From Erpobdella octoculata (Eukaryota > Annelida > Clitellata > Hirudinida > Erpobdellidae), in NCBI GenBank assembly GCA_963978895.1, contig OZ022247.1, positions 6,752,883 to 6,816,882 of the forward strand: a stretch of 64,000 nt of DNA, given 5' to 3'. Within the stretch, counting starts at the first letter, position 1, and each line of letters starts with the position of its first letter. Shown here piece after piece: positions 25,563 through 37,697 of this stretch. The position numbers were made by a program, and so were the translations under genes. The notes under the pieces were generated by a model, which saw only the letters and a list, made by a program, of their open reading frames with translations, was not told the DNA's origin and made no database searches.

Positions 25563-26205
25563 TTACGTAACAACGTTTGAAGGCTTCAAGCAAGTTTTAG
25601 TCAGTTTTAGCAAATCTATTTTATGTTTTGAAGGGCTAAAAGAAGTTAAGAAGGAATGAAAAAAAAAGAAAATGAGCGAGAACGGGAACGGGACAGCAAG
25701 CATGAGCAGGAACGGGAGAGCAAGCGGAAACGGGACAACAAGCATGAGCGAGAATGGGATAGCAAGCGTGAGTGGGAACGAGAGAGTAAGCGTGAGCGGG
25801 AACGGGAGAGCAAGCGGGAACGGGAACTGGAGAGCAAGCGGGAACGGGGGAGCAAGCGGGAACGGGAAAGCAAGCGTGAGCGAAAACGGGAAAACGTCCG
25901 GGAACGGTAAAGCGACCGGGAACGGGAGGGCAAACGGGAGCGGAAAAGCGACCGGGAGTGGGAAAGCAGTCTGTAAGTACATGCTGGGAAAAATCGACAA
26001 AGTCTCAAAATACAAACAAACAACTTGGTGACCTAATAAAAACCTTGTAAAAAAGACTATCATATTGGATTCGCGGACAGACAAACGAACAAACAGACAA
26101 GATTGTGACCTAATATAAACCTTATAAAATGTGGCGCTATAATCGCAAAATAATATATAAAAAGATTTTATAGAAATCCGTCATTTTTGACGGGCTATCT
26201 CTAGT
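25563..26205 (-). mobile_element. ACTAG-headed repeat, reverse orientation
   Basis: Read on the minus strand, the head is at 26205 (ACTAGAGATAGCCCGTC). Then come two copies of AAGGTTTATATTAGGTCAC or close variants, (TGTT)-rich sequence, and CGCTCCCG-type repeats at 25660-25975 (in reverse complement on the plus strand). The Lys-Arg-Glu-rich and Ser-Arg-rich frames are artefacts of the repeat. Confidence 0.65.
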
Positions 26206-26247
26206 ATATATAGATTTGTTAAAAAACCTGTTTTTCACGGCTTACCT

Positions 26248-26757
26248 GTTACAAATTACAAAGTTACTTGTAAATGTTTTTTTATTCAAAAATTTTTATT
26301 ACAAATTTTTATCCAAACGATATCTTTTAATGATATAAATGAAGCAATTAGTAAAATAAATCATATATATTATCTATGAAATAGATATTAAAATATTTTT
26401 CTTAATAAAACAACTCAGAATATTAACGACTTACTGGGCTTACATATCTATGCTTTGGGTCGTTAGAAAATTTTTTGACAATTTTTATTCAGTTTTCGTT
26501 ACAAATTACAAAGTAACTTTTGAGTAATCAAATTTGTAAGTTTTTCTTTATCAGTTTAATATTTTTTCTGAAATTTTAAATATAAATGTATTTACAAATT
26601 TTAAATTTTTGTAGTTTAATTAAAATATATAATAAAACAAATCACATATATTATCTATAAAATTGATATTAAAATAATTTTCTTAACTGAACAACTTAAA
26701 AGCAATAAGGACTCACATATCTATGCTTTAGGTCGTTGGAAAGTTTGTTGACAATTT
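26248..26757 (+). repeat. Tandem duplication directly upstream of PSMD12
   Basis: Two diverged copies of about 250 bp lie head to tail: 26248-26497 and 26498-26757. Both begin GTTACAAATTACAAAGT and both end with a block reading ACATATCTATGCTTT-(g/a)-GGTCGTT followed by TTGACAATTTT. The PSMD12 start codon lies 9 bp past the second copy. The gene's proximal promoter and 5' leader are therefore probably in the downstream copy, with a second decayed copy of the same sequence upstream. Confidence 0.75.
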
Positions 26758-26765
26758 TGGCAAGA

Positions 26766-29700
26766 ATGGCGGATCCTAATGACTGGCTTAGCGATGGGAA
26801 GATTAATAAAATGGAGGTGGACTACAGTTCCACTTGTAACAATAAAATTCCAGAATGTGAAGCCATGGCGAAGGTTTGTTTTTTTTCTAGGCGATACTGT
26901 TGATTTTTTGCTTTGTCATGGTAAACTAACCTTTTATCGTCTGTTTTGTACTGAGACCTCTTGCGGGTTATGTAAACGAAGATTTTTTGCTGATCATTTT
27001 ATATTTTTCAGGATGGTAGACTGAACGAAGCAATCGAAGCATTGTTATCTTTGGAGAAGCAGACCAGGACTGTAAGTCTATTACTTTAAACAAATGTCTT
27101 TACATTATATTCATATTAATAGTAGTCAAACTGTTATTTATTCTAAGAAAGATTTTAAAAATGCAGCACTTGGTACAAAATACAGCTTTCGTAAAATCAT
27201 TCCAACACAGTCTCTTTAGATCTATTACATATGGAATACTTTTTCTATTCAAAATTGTATAATTTGTGTATGAGAAAATATGAGCCTTTCCTTACTTTAC
27301 TACAAGACAAAATCCATACCGATTACACATTTATTCAAAGCTTACTCAATTGATTCACAAGGCTTTATTATGAGCTTACATTGCTGGTTAATGGCACTTA
27401 TATAACCTCCTGTGCACTTACATTATTATAAATATGATTTAGTTTTTTTTTTAATTTCTAAGCTCCATCTATGTACTTAAAATATAGACAAATAAATCAA
27501 TAAAATTCTAACAGTACTTAAACAAATAAACAATAGGGGTACGAAAAAAAAATTAAGCTAACTCTGTGTATAAAATATTGAAACCTGCTATACTGAATTT
27601 CTACTGCTGCATTTCAATAAATCCATCAGAAACTCAGCTGTTCAAAATCTTATGTGTGTTCATACCTGTTTACAGGCTTATAGAGTTTTATAATTTATTT
27701 ATGAGATTTATAATTTAGGTGTATTAATTAAATTGCAGTACACCTGTTCAACTTATGAAATTTTAGAATTTAGACACAACTTCTGTATCATTAACATTTG
27801 TCACTAATTGTTCAAATTACTAATTTTCATTTTCAAGGGTGCCGATGCAATTTCCACAGCGAAAATACTTGTCGCCATTGTTAAGATTTGTTTTGATTTG
27901 AAGAAATATGATTTATTGAATGAAAGCATTTACAACTTGACAAAGAAGAGAGGCCAATTGAAGCAGGTGATGTACTCATTTTGTTGTAATTTTTTGTATT
28001 TACATGACTTATTGAGCTGTTGTAGTATATTCTTATTAATGAATAAGATTTGCCTGTTTTATAAATTTAATTAACAAATTTTAAATAAAAATGTTTGTAT
28101 TCTGTGATTTCATGTTAATACATCTTAGGACGACTGACTTACGGTGTATTTATTATTAATAATTTTTGGTTTTCAGGCTGTGACTAAGATGGTCCAGGAA
28201 GTGTTTACGTACGTAGATCAGATCAGTGACAAGGAGATTAAATTGAAACTGATTGATACTCTGAGGACTGTTACGGCTGGAAAGGTTGGATGATTCGTTA
28301 AAGTTATATTTTTTATGCTTCTAAAAAGTATTTAGATTATTGGTATCTTTGAAAGTTTGCTACTTAAAACTTCACGAGTAGGGAATGTACTGCATTTTAA
28401 TTTTTTCTACTTTTAATTATAGATCTACGTGGAGAACGAGAGAGCCAGACTGAGCTTGGTTCTGTCGAAGATCCGAGAAGAAGAAGGAAACATTTCAGAA
28501 GCAGCAGCTGTTCTTCAGGAGTTACAAGTTAGAATTGAAATTTGTTTATTTTTTTCTAAAGTTTGCACTGCTTTGTTTAGTAATGTTGAAATAATGACTG
28601 CAGAATGAGTAATTAATTAATTAATTGATTACTTTGCAGGTGGAAACGTTCGGGTCGATGGATAAACACGAGAAAGTTGATTTCATTCTCGAACAGATGA
28701 GATTGTGTCTTGCCAAGAAAGATTTCGTCAGGGCTCAGATTGTCAGTAAGAAAATCAATGTGAAGCATTTTGAAGATAAAGACACTCATGTATGTTCAAT
28801 GGTTTTTTATTTTATACATGTTATAGGTAATTTTCATGCTTTTTTATGTGATTGAAAGGTTATGTAACAATATTAAAAATAGAACTGATTAGAAGTTATG
28901 TGTCTTTAAGTGTGATGTTAAAATGGTTTTTTTTCATTTTTTAAATATTAATATATATTTGCATTTAATATCTCATTTATTACATAAATATACAAATTTT
29001 TAATTTTATCTTCCATATTTACTTTACAGGAGCACAAGTTGAAGTTCTACAAGCTGATGATTGAGCTGGATGAGCAGGAGGGCTCCTACTTGTCCATCTG
29101 CAAGCACTACCTGGCCATTTACAACACTCCAATCATTAAAGAGGATTTGCAGAAGAGAAATGAAGTAAGAATTTTTCTATCATTATTTTCATTATATGTC
29201 GAAATGTCAACATTTAATTAACTTTTTGGAACTTTCCAGTTATCTGACCTCAATACTTATGAGTGCAGTTAATTTGTTTAACTTATTGACCTTTTGAACT
29301 ATCACCTTTTAAATTAAATTTTATTTCATAAGATATATATCTTTACCTCATTACTTAACATCTGATTGCTTGTAGATATTTAACTAAAAGTTTTTTTATG
29401 TTTAAATTTAAACTATAAACTGTAACTATATTGATAATATGTTGAATTTATAAAATAACCTCTAAAATGAATACATTAATAACAGGTATTGATTTGTGTC
29501 ATCACTTATCTCATTCTCGCACCTCATGACAATGAACAGCATGACCTCATTCATCGCATCCAATTGGATCCTGTCCTTGAAGAACTGCCTCTTATTCAGT
29601 AAGTTTTTTTTTATAGAAAGGCGAGATAAAAGGGGGGCAGTAATTTGTTATAATATGATTATGCAATCTTGTAATTCATTTTTTTTATTGTAACTTTCCT

Positions 29701-31045
29701 GTTGTGTTTTTGATTGTGTGATTATATGGTTCTTGTAATTCATTTCTTTGTATTGTAACTTTCATAGTGCGTTAATTGTTTCTAGATTGTTAGAGAATTC
29801 ACATTTGAAGAACTGCATTATGTTATTTTAATGTATAAATGTAATGTAACTAGGGATTATTTGACCCCTAGATGTATCTGAAACTTTAATGGATGCATTT
29901 TAACATATTAATTATTATTCGCCCAGAGAGTTGTTGCAGTTCTTTACGACCAATGAGATAATGAGGTGGGTGGTCCTTGCAAAGAAGTTTGAGACCAACC
30001 TGAGAACCATGCCACCCACGAGTCTCATATTTGATAAAAATACGGAAGCTGGAAACAAGAGGTGGAAGGATCTTAAATCTCGTCTCGTTGAACATGTAGG
30101 TGGTTATTTGTTGGGGTTGATGTAGGTTGTTGTCATAATTCATAAGGGTTGTGGTTATGGCAGATGTTGTTATTGTTTGCTAATTTTGGTCGACATTTCC
30201 CAGGCGACTCTGTCTACTCTATCTACAAAATTAATTAAAAAAAGTGTTTTGTCTGTATTCAAAATCTTTTTGAAAAATTTTATTTGAATATCTATTATTT
30301 TAATTAATTCTTTCTTATATATTTAAAATTGATTGTTTTAATAATTATATTTGTTTTCACAACTCGTTTACAGAACATTCGAGTAATGGCGACATATTAC
30401 ACCAGGATCCATCTTTCCAGGATGGCAGAACTTCTTGATTTGACAGATTCTGTGAGTCTATCTTTTTATTTTATCGAATTTCATTTTGTCTCGTTCCTAG
30501 TTATCAACCTATTAAAGCTTTTTACTACTTTATTTAAATAATGACTTTGTTGTACACATTTATGTATTTTATTTATTTTCAATATTACAATGTTACTGTG
30601 ATAGTTATAATAGCAGTATTATTTTCTGTCTATTAATAATCATATACATTTGCGATGAAATGTCTATTCATCTACTCAATTTTGCAATATAATTTCCTTA
30701 ATGATATACAAACTTGTAGAAATAAAAGAGATTTAATTTTCATTGAATATAATTTTCTTAACGATATACAAACTTTTAGGAATAAAAGCTATTTCATTTT
30801 CATTCAATATAATTTTCTTAACGATATACAAACAGGAAACAGAGGAATTCCTCTCCAACCTGGTCGTGAACAATACAATCGAGGCTCGGATCGATAGATT
30901 GGAAGGCATCATTTCATTCCAACGTCCCAAAGATCCAAGCGATGTTCTCAACGATTGGTCCTTCAGTCTCAATTCTCTAATGAACCTCTTAAACAAGACA
31001 ACACATCTCATCACTAAAGAGGAAATGGTTCATAAGCTTCATTGA
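26766..31045 (+). CDS. PSMD12: 26S proteasome non-ATPase regulatory subunit 12 (Rpn5), 11 coding exons
   Basis: Rpn5 is a structural subunit of the 19S lid, which helps deubiquitinate and feed substrates into the 20S core; it acts in cytosol and nucleus. Coding exons: 26766-26873, 27012-27071, 27838-27966, 28177-28284, 28423-28527, 28640-28789, 29030-29164, 29486-29598, 29927-30095, 30374-30451, 30836-31045. All introns are GT-AG (112-766 bp); only intron 8 is phase 2, the rest phase 0. The joined frame has 454 codons against 456 in human. It starts MADPNDW and ends [12 protein letters not shown], and matches the family throughout: KMEVDYS (about residue 15), SLEKQTRT (end of exon 2), [11 protein letters not shown] (exon 6), [11 protein letters not shown] (exon 7), FTTNEIMRW and KRWKDLK (exon 9), FQRPKDP and NKTTHLI (exon 11). 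Exons 1-8 give the helical solenoid, exons 9-11 the PCI/winged-helix region. No internal stops: an intact gene. Exon edges were chosen by frame, splice consensus and remembered family sequence. Confidence 0.96.
30686..30835 (+). repeat. 60-bp tandem repeat abutting the last PSMD12 splice acceptor
   Basis: Intron 10 carries two and a half units with an exact 60-bp period: 30686-30745, 30746-30805 and a half unit 30806-30835. Each starts AATATAATTT and contains GATATACAAAC. The half unit ends in the real acceptor AAACAG before exon 11. The equivalent positions of the first two units read AACTTGTAG and AACTTTTAG, which are acceptor-like. Confidence 0.85.
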
Positions 31046-31190
31046 GTTGACAGATTTAGTGAAGATGATTATCGTGATGATGGTCATTGCTTAAGTGTTG
31101 TCAGTTTGTCACATGATATGATGTGTTGGTTATGATACACATTGGAAAGTGTTTCTTGCATTTGTGTAGTTGAATTTTGTTTGTTGATTA

Positions 31191-31196
31191 AATAAA
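31191..31196 (+). promoter_or_regulatory. PSMD12 poly(A) signal AATAAA
   Basis: A canonical AATAAA lies about 145 bp after the PSMD12 stop codon. A T-rich stretch follows within 30 bp, as expected for a cleavage and polyadenylation site near 31210. Confidence 0.6.
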
Positions 31197-31215
31197 TTTC
31201 TGTTTTTAGAAAAAG

Positions 31216-32879
31216 TTTTTAGTTTATAAAAGATTGTTATTTTTATTCTTTTGTATTTTAAACTGTTAACCAGTTGACTGTCACAGTTACAACTGCATTA
31301 CATCCAAACGTCTCAAAACTCGCGTTCGATCTTATCTTCAGTTTCTACTTGGTTCAAAATTATGTCACGCGTCAAAGACTCGTGAATATTTAAAAGACTG
31401 CTATTTGGATAAATTTAATAAATTAGCTTGATGGAGCTGTTGGCTTGCTTGCTTGAACCCGACTGAACCGTAACATACGGAAGTAATAATTGCATTGAAA
31501 AATGCGGCCATAAATAACGGTTCAAGGGAGATGGAGTCGTTTGCTATGTCAGGGGGGTAGGGGTGCAGCTTTAGCAAAAGTTTTAATTCTAATTTCTATA
31601 TAGCTTGTAAATTTATTCTGTTTTGTCTATCCTAAGGCTTTATCTATAGTAGTTCTGATATTTGGCGGGCATTTTTAAAACCAATTCTATAAAAAATAAT
31701 TCAAATATATCTAACGAGTGAAATAAAAATGTTGCCGAATTTCTCCATGCCCCGGATTTAACAAACACCCCAACTGTTAACTGGCTTTTTGGACGTGCTT
31801 ATAACCGAGGCAGATTCAATGGGCGTAAAGCAATAATCAAGTAAAATATTTTATTCAATAATCTGCTTCAACTACCACCTAAACTTGGCTGGCTCAATAA
31901 GATGTGATGATGCGACAATCATGGATATGTTCATATGTACGAATAGAATTTGTAATTGTATTCTTTCCTCTCCAAAGCGTGTAAAGAAGATTGAACAGTT
32001 CACTGACGCAGTCACGAGACTGTTTCACGAGTTCCTAAGTCTCTGCTGATATTTACCAACTGCCTGGCCAAAACGGTGTTTCTCAGCAGGTTTCTGTAGG
32101 ATTTTATGCCAAACATAGGAAATGCCATATCACAGGTATATGGAGGATTTAGAAGGCAAAAGACACATTGTGGATGAAAAATTATATTGAGTTTACATCA
32201 GTGCATCAGAAATTACATACAAATTGACAAAAACTAACAACTCCAAGGATTTGAAAAAAGGGATTATACAATGCAAATGCGGGTAGTCCAGAAGAGTAGT
32301 ACAAAAAAAACATTTTCATTTTAAACTTGGACCATTTCATTCACCAGCTACGGTTTAGGAAGGCTGACGATTTCCCAAAATAAACGCAATTGTTCAAAGT
32401 TATCCTTGTAGCCGTGAAAAAATCTCGCAGCCTAAAATCATAGTCGAGATTGGCTTGAAGCGTTGCAGTTTGGAGGTTAACGCATGGAAGAGTCTCGTTT
32501 AGTCACTCCAACAAAAACATTTACTAAGGGGCATGAAGAAGCCATTCTCTTCTAAAAAAGCAATATTTTGCCATCTGATTGAATCGATCCTAGTATTCAA
32601 TACTGCATGCAGCTCAGAAGTCATTCTTAATTCTCAGTTTTGAAGTGTGTGATGACCTTACTCCGCGGCACGATAAAAAAAAGAGGTGTCTTGTGTTGAT
32701 AATGATCTATAGAGAAAAATTACAAAAAAGTGAGAGAGAAAGAAAAAGAGAAATAAGAAGAAGAAAAAGAGTTAATAAAAAGTTTAATTTAAAATCCTTC
32801 TGTTTAGATTTACTGATTAAAATAAATTCGAGATATCCTACAACGACAGTAATAAAAAGTTAAAAAACTAAAAAAAAAA
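31216..32879. other. Intergenic downstream of PSMD12
   Basis: No ORF with support and no clear repeat up to the hAT-like end at 32880-32916. Confidence 0.5.
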
Positions 32880-32916
32880 TTCGGCTCCCCTCACGAAATT
32901 CCTGGATGCGCCACTG
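32880..32916 (-). mobile_element. Solo hAT-like terminus
   Basis: On the minus strand the sequence begins CAGTGGCGCATCCAGGAATT and continues TTCGTGAGGGGAGCCG, the look of a hAT end. No matching second end was found nearby, so the element is broken or its other end is too decayed. Confidence 0.4.
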
Positions 32917-33171
32917 ACGGCGTTATTTAATGTTAGCGGTTTATGAGGTGTAAAAGGGGCATCATTATTCAGGGTATTATTCACCTAATCTAGTGTCGTT
33001 TGGTAGGGGATTATTGGAGACGGTTGTCTTCGATTTTATATGACTTCCCTGACAGACCCAGATCATCCTGCAATATTTTTCCCCGCTAAATTTCGATATG
33101 TGCTTACTTGTCAGTCACTTATTATTACAAATAAAATAGAAATAAAAGAAATTTCATTTTCATTCAACTTT

Positions 33172-33294
33172 TTCATGTTCATATGCACACAAGTGGATGT
33201 GATTTTAACTTGTTCATGTTCATACGCCCACAAGTGGATGTGATTTCAACTTGTTCATGTTCATACGCACACAAGTGGATGTGATTTCAACTGG
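33172..33294. repeat. 41-bp tandem repeat, 3 copies
   Basis: Units at 33172, 33213 and 33254 start TTCATGTTCATACGCACACA and contain AGTGGATGTGATTTCAACT. The DNA just before (33139-33167, AATAAAAGAAATTTCATTTT) resembles part of the 60-bp repeat in PSMD12 intron 10. Confidence 0.9.
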
Positions 33295-33631
33295 TCTGTG
33301 AATCTTCTCGGTACGCATAAAATTATTTCTTACCTGCTAGGCTCGTATGCTCATTTAATTCAATTGGATGGGGAGGGGAGGGGGGAGTAGGCTCATTCCT
33401 TTTGACAGTGTTCTCTACATTCTATTCTGCTGTCAGAGGCGTGGATTCAGCAAAATCTTGAGGGGGGCGAAGATTTTTTAAATTTAACCTAGAGAATCTT
33501 CAAACTAAAATGAACATGCCAATATACACTAGCATGTTGCATTTTCATGTAAGACATATATTAATTAAAAAACAGTATACAAAAGTATTAACTTTTATTT
33601 AATATTGAACGCAGACAAAAAAACTTTTAAA

Positions 33632-34700
33632 TTATGAATGTAACAAAGGGTATCGATGTTCCTTAATTTTGGCAAAATTGTTCACTAAATCATCAAGATC
33701 AAATGTTTTTTCTAAGTCATGTTCCACTGCCATCAGTAATGAAATATTAAGTCTCTCGTCGCCACACGTTGATCGGTTCAATTCCGGGTTCGATTCCAGG
33801 TTCGGGCACGTAGTTTCCTTTAACTAGAAATCAACTCACACTGTTCAAGCCAACTCAGCCTTTCATTCTTCACTGGTCGATAAATGAGTACCAGTTTCAC
33901 GACTGGGGTGTAATAGAGTTCGGCATATTCCGATTTCGGATACATGTGTGGGTGGCAGGAAACTATGTAATCCCATATGCACGAGCCGTTCCCGGCACCT
34001 CTGAAGTTTCATAACACTACAGTGCGCCTTACAAATTTTCTACTACTGATACTACTTAGATAAGTCTTCACATGTTTTAAAACTGAACAAAATTGTTCAT
34101 TTGCTGCAATGCTAACAGGTAATGTCAGCACAATATTTAATAATTTTAGAACTACTGAATAAGCACATGGAAATTGCTCTAGTTGTGATTTAACTCAGCA
34201 AGATCCAAAAACTTTCCTTCAGACTGACGACAGGTTCCATGAAACGATTTTGCAGCTTATGTATTTGTGATCGAAAACTACTTCATCATAAATTGGCAAG
34301 AGTTTCGCATTTTTCCACATCTAAAAATTGCTTACAGTTATGATGGTCAAAAGCTTGAATTGTTCAATAGCATTAAAAACGACCTATTTTATGCAAAAGG
34401 CCAATTAAACTCAGCTACAAATCTATCCAAAATGCTATAATATAATCTTTACATTTTTTTCAAAAAAGCTAAGTGTTTGGCCTGTTACATCTCTTTTTCC
34501 CATAGTGCTGCTTGTGCTTGATAAATAATCTTTCAAAAATGATGAGATTTTTTTGATCGTCTTGGTAGAACTGATGCTGCATCTGATGTGCTCGTATCAA
34601 AATCAATTTCGATTTCGGCAAATTTTTCCAATTTCATTGCCTGTTTTAATAATAAATTCCATGCAGTTTCAGATCTTTCGGCTTCAAGATATTAGCAGAA
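33632..34700 (-). pseudogene. hAT transposase remnant (zinc-finger/dimerisation type), SINE-interrupted
   Basis: Minus-strand fragments read as a hAT transposase. Near 34690-34560: LEAERSETAWNLLLKQAMK and then a DFDTSTSDAASVLPRR stretch. Near 34180-34055: a segment with NIVLTLPVSIAANEQFCSVL and KHVKTYLSS, matching the conserved catalytic C-terminus (LPVTSAEAERSFS...IKTYLRS). After the SINE, at 33766-33632: CGDERLNISLLMAVEHD, then DDLVNNFAKIKEHR and a stop, matching the ERLNGLALLSI...DEFA..K tail. The middle (34200-34560) is too decayed for one frame, so no active enzyme. Upstream domains are missing. Confidence 0.8.
33767..34050 (+). mobile_element. tRNA-derived SINE inserted in the hAT
   Basis: It carries a perfect pol III B box GGTTCGATTCC at 33788-33798, then a body with TCAGCCTTTCATTCTTCAC, GATAAATGAGTACCAGTTTC and CAGGAAACTATGTAATCCC. 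It ends in a short TAC-rich tail. It splits the hAT frame exactly between the TYLSS and CGDERLN conserved segments, which fixes its edges to a few bases. No clear A box is seen, so it may be 5' truncated. Confidence 0.7.
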
Positions 34701-34876
34701 ATATATGATAACTAAGTAGATATAATTCAAAAGGTATGAAAAATTTTTCGTTTATCAACTAGTCTAAATACTCAATTGTGAGTGAGCTAATAAAAAGTTT
34801 TTCTATTTGGTAGAAAAATCTTGGGGGGGGCCGTGGCCCCCCTCAGCCCCCCCCAATCCACGCCTCTGTCTGCTGT

Positions 34877-36199
34877 CTTGTTCTATTTATCTTTTAATAA
34901 AATAATTTTAATATTAAAATAATATATTAAAATAATATTTTTAAGATAATTAATTAAATATCTGTACTATTATTATTTTTTTTTAAATTCTTTATATTAA
35001 CTTCACCATGTTTGCTTGCCTGCTTGCTTGCTTGTTATATGCGTTGGGACAATTTGACGCTTGAAAGAAACAACTTCCTGTTGTTCAATAAAGATGAAAT
35101 TTGTTTGACGCAAGGATTTCATATTCTAATAACTTTCAGATTTGCTGGACAAAATTTGAATGAATTATAGAATAAAAATATTTAAAATTTTAACTTTTTT
35201 TAAATTACAATTTTTTTTTGGAGAAATGAACTATCAATTTTTTAGTTTATTTAAAAAGCGCAATTTAATTTTTTAATTTAAAAATTAATAAAAAAAATGT
35301 TTTTTCTATATCGATTCAAAAGTTTCTCATGTTTTCTATCCTCACATATTTCACATATCAAAAGTTTTTAGAAGATTGTGATCAATTTTTACCAATGCTT
35401 TTATTAACTCGTCGTCTCTGTTTCTCTGTCTGTTTCAAATCTTGCAATCAATTTTTGAGTCACTTCCTGATGATAGATTTTTTTCAAATTTTGCATACAT
35501 GCTCAAAATAGAAGACAATGCAATATTCAATTATTAGTTTTACAATAAGTCAATTAATTTAGTTAATTTTAATTAATTTCGATATTTCGATATAATTAAG
35601 ATATTTCGACTTTAATATAAAATAAAAGAGTAATATAAGAAAAAATTGATTGCAAAATTTGTGTTTTAATTACATATAAAAGCATTGGGTTTTAAAAATT
35701 CGTTTTTAATTTACTTGTTTTTTATTCTATAGACTTATTATCATCAAAAATGATATGCAAAAAATTAGAAGCTACCGAATTATAAAATACAAAAGATTTG
35801 TGAAAAAAGAAGTTTTTAACGGTTAACTTGTTTATTTTTAGTATTGTCATCATCAATTTTCTCATTATTTTAAATTATTACTAATGTTATCATTATTATT
35901 ATGTTATGATTATTAAGTTTTTTTTACAATCCTTATTATTATCGTCATCATGATTATCAGTAATTATCACCATCAAGGCTTCGACCATTCACAATTACAA
36001 CTTTTTCATACGTGTCAACCATCGGGGTGACTTTCTGCCTGGTTGTCATCGGCATTGAAACCACCGCAGTTTGTCGTCTCCTTGAAAACAAAAATTCGAC
36101 AGGAAACAAAGAGAAGGAAATTGCAGTGTCATTCCGAGTAGTACTTCCATGAACATTAAAAAGCCGAGAATCAAATTCCCTGTTATTCTTTTTTTTTCT

Positions 36200-36204
<5 letters not shown>
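34877..36204. other. AT-rich intergenic
   Basis: A (GCTT)n-like run at 35008-35034 is followed by a segment with CTTCCTGTTGTTCAATAAAG. This may be an old interspersed repeat. No gene. Confidence 0.45.
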
Positions 36205-36258
<54 letters not shown>

Positions 36259-36260
36259 TT
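36205..36260. repeat. (CT)n microsatellite
   Basis: About 50 bp of CT dinucleotide in a longer pyrimidine tract. Arg-Glu and Leu-Ser frames here are artefacts. Confidence 0.95.
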
Positions 36261-36575
36261 CTTTGTCTCTTTTTCTTTCTATTTCCATCTTCTCCTTTTT
36301 CTTCACTTTTGTATTTTACTTCTCTCACTCAAGTCGTTTCCGGCACAGCAAAAGTAATGATAATAGTTGTAGATTTCAAACAAAATGAATTACACTACTT
36401 AAATATTTATTTTTCTCACAAGATTTGATGCATGTTGTATTTAATTTAAAATATTCCAAACCATTAATTTCAAGCTGAACCGGAAAATGCCATTTTTTTA
36501 TTGTGAGACAAGAAATGGTTGAGTACATCCGTTATGGAAATAATTGATGAATCATGTCATAGTGGTTGTTGTGTG

Positions 36576-36850
36576 GGTGGCCTCATCTCTACTTAAATGG
36601 TGACCTCATCCCTACTTCAATGGTGACCTCATTCCTATTTCAATGGTGACCTCATCCCTACTTAAATGGTGACCTCATCCCTACTTCAATGGTGACCTCA
36701 TCCCTACTTAAATGGTGACCTCATCCCTACTTCAATGGTGACCTCATTCCTATTTCAATGGTGACTTCATCCTTACTTCAATGGTGACCCAATCCTTTTT
36801 TAAATAGTGACTTCATACTTTAATTGTTACCTTTCATTCCTACTTCAATT
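36576..36850. repeat. 23-bp minisatellite, about 12 copies
   Basis: Unit GGTGACCTCATCCCTACTTC + AAT, alternating between CTTCAAT and CTTAAAT variants. It decays toward the right end. Confidence 0.93.
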
Positions 36851-37643
36851 GTAGCCTTGTGTCCCCATTTCGATATAGAATTACCACTTCAGCTAGAATT
36901 GTGGCAACCACTTCCACGATAATCATCAAGACCCTCACTGCCATTCTCATCATCATCGACGTTGTCATCACCATCATCACAACCACCACCACCATCCACC
37001 ACCATCACTACAACTACCACCACCACACCACCACCATTATCATAATCATCATCACCACCACCACGATGCAATTCAGAGCATACGAGCAAATAATCTCTTC
37101 TTAATATTTGCTTCGCGGAAAAAATTCTTCATCTTCCTATCACGTGGCCTGGCTTCTACACAATGACGTATTCACTGGTCAGTGGTCAGTCTATGTTTGT
37201 CGTCATCTTTTTGTATTTCTTTCATACTCGAGTATTTGCTTTCCTACTTGGTTCGTATTTTGTTGGAGCTGCATTATTTGCTTGCGTTCACTACCTGCGT
37301 CTCCGTATTTGACGCGTTCACTCGCGTATTTGCTTTAATACTTGTCCTGTATTAAAGTGTACGCGCAAGTACTTGAGTACTGGACAACTACTCGGGTTTG
37401 GTAATTGCGTCAACGCGCGTGAGTACTCGAAGTGTTTGTTGTACTTTTAGAGATGTTGGTGTTTTCTTTCCCCAGCCCCCTCACCATTTCCTCTTTCTCT
37501 TTTTCCTCCTCGAACAAAATGCCTGTTTGAATGATTCCAGGTGGAAAATTAAAGACAAACAAGCGAATGCAAAGGATTTGCTGGAAACAATCCTTTTTAA
37601 AGCATCATTTGAATTATTCATTAAACGTCTTCTTAATTTTATT

Positions 37644-37697
<54 letters not shown>

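Larger units (their letters stand above)
33434..34868 (-). mobile_element. Decayed hAT transposon with 8-bp target duplication
   Basis: The terminal repeats share CAGAGGCGTGGATT at each end, followed by G-rich tracts. The 8-bp direct repeats TCTGCTGT (33426-33433 and 34869-34876) are perfect. 8-bp duplications and CAGRGGCG termini are typical of hAT elements. Inside, on the minus strand, are remnants of a transposase interrupted by a SINE at about 33767-34050. Length 1435 bp including the SINE. Confidence 0.9.

Noticed and set aside
25656..26084. Lys/Arg/Glu-rich and Ser-Arg-rich ORFs on both strands
   Set aside because: Same GC-rich minisatellite in reverse orientation. All frames open because of the repeat.
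26779..27024. 81-codon ORF overlapping PSMD12 exon 1
   Set aside because: Out of frame with the family-matching exon 1 and reads into intron 1: a shadow.
30743..30835. 5' extension of PSMD12 exon 11
   Set aside because: The frame is open through the 60-bp repeats by chance. The family match begins exactly at the acceptor at 30836.
33776..33800. tRNA gene suggested by the B box
   Set aside because: No acceptor stem, anticodon arm or A box in the right place. The downstream body and nesting fit a SINE.
36046..36328. Arg-Glu-rich coiled-coil-like ORFs
   Set aside because: Produced by (CT)n on the opposite strand.
37210..37430. hAT-like AGTACTTGAGTACT palindromes
   Set aside because: No terminal inverted repeats or target duplication could be paired, so not called as an element.
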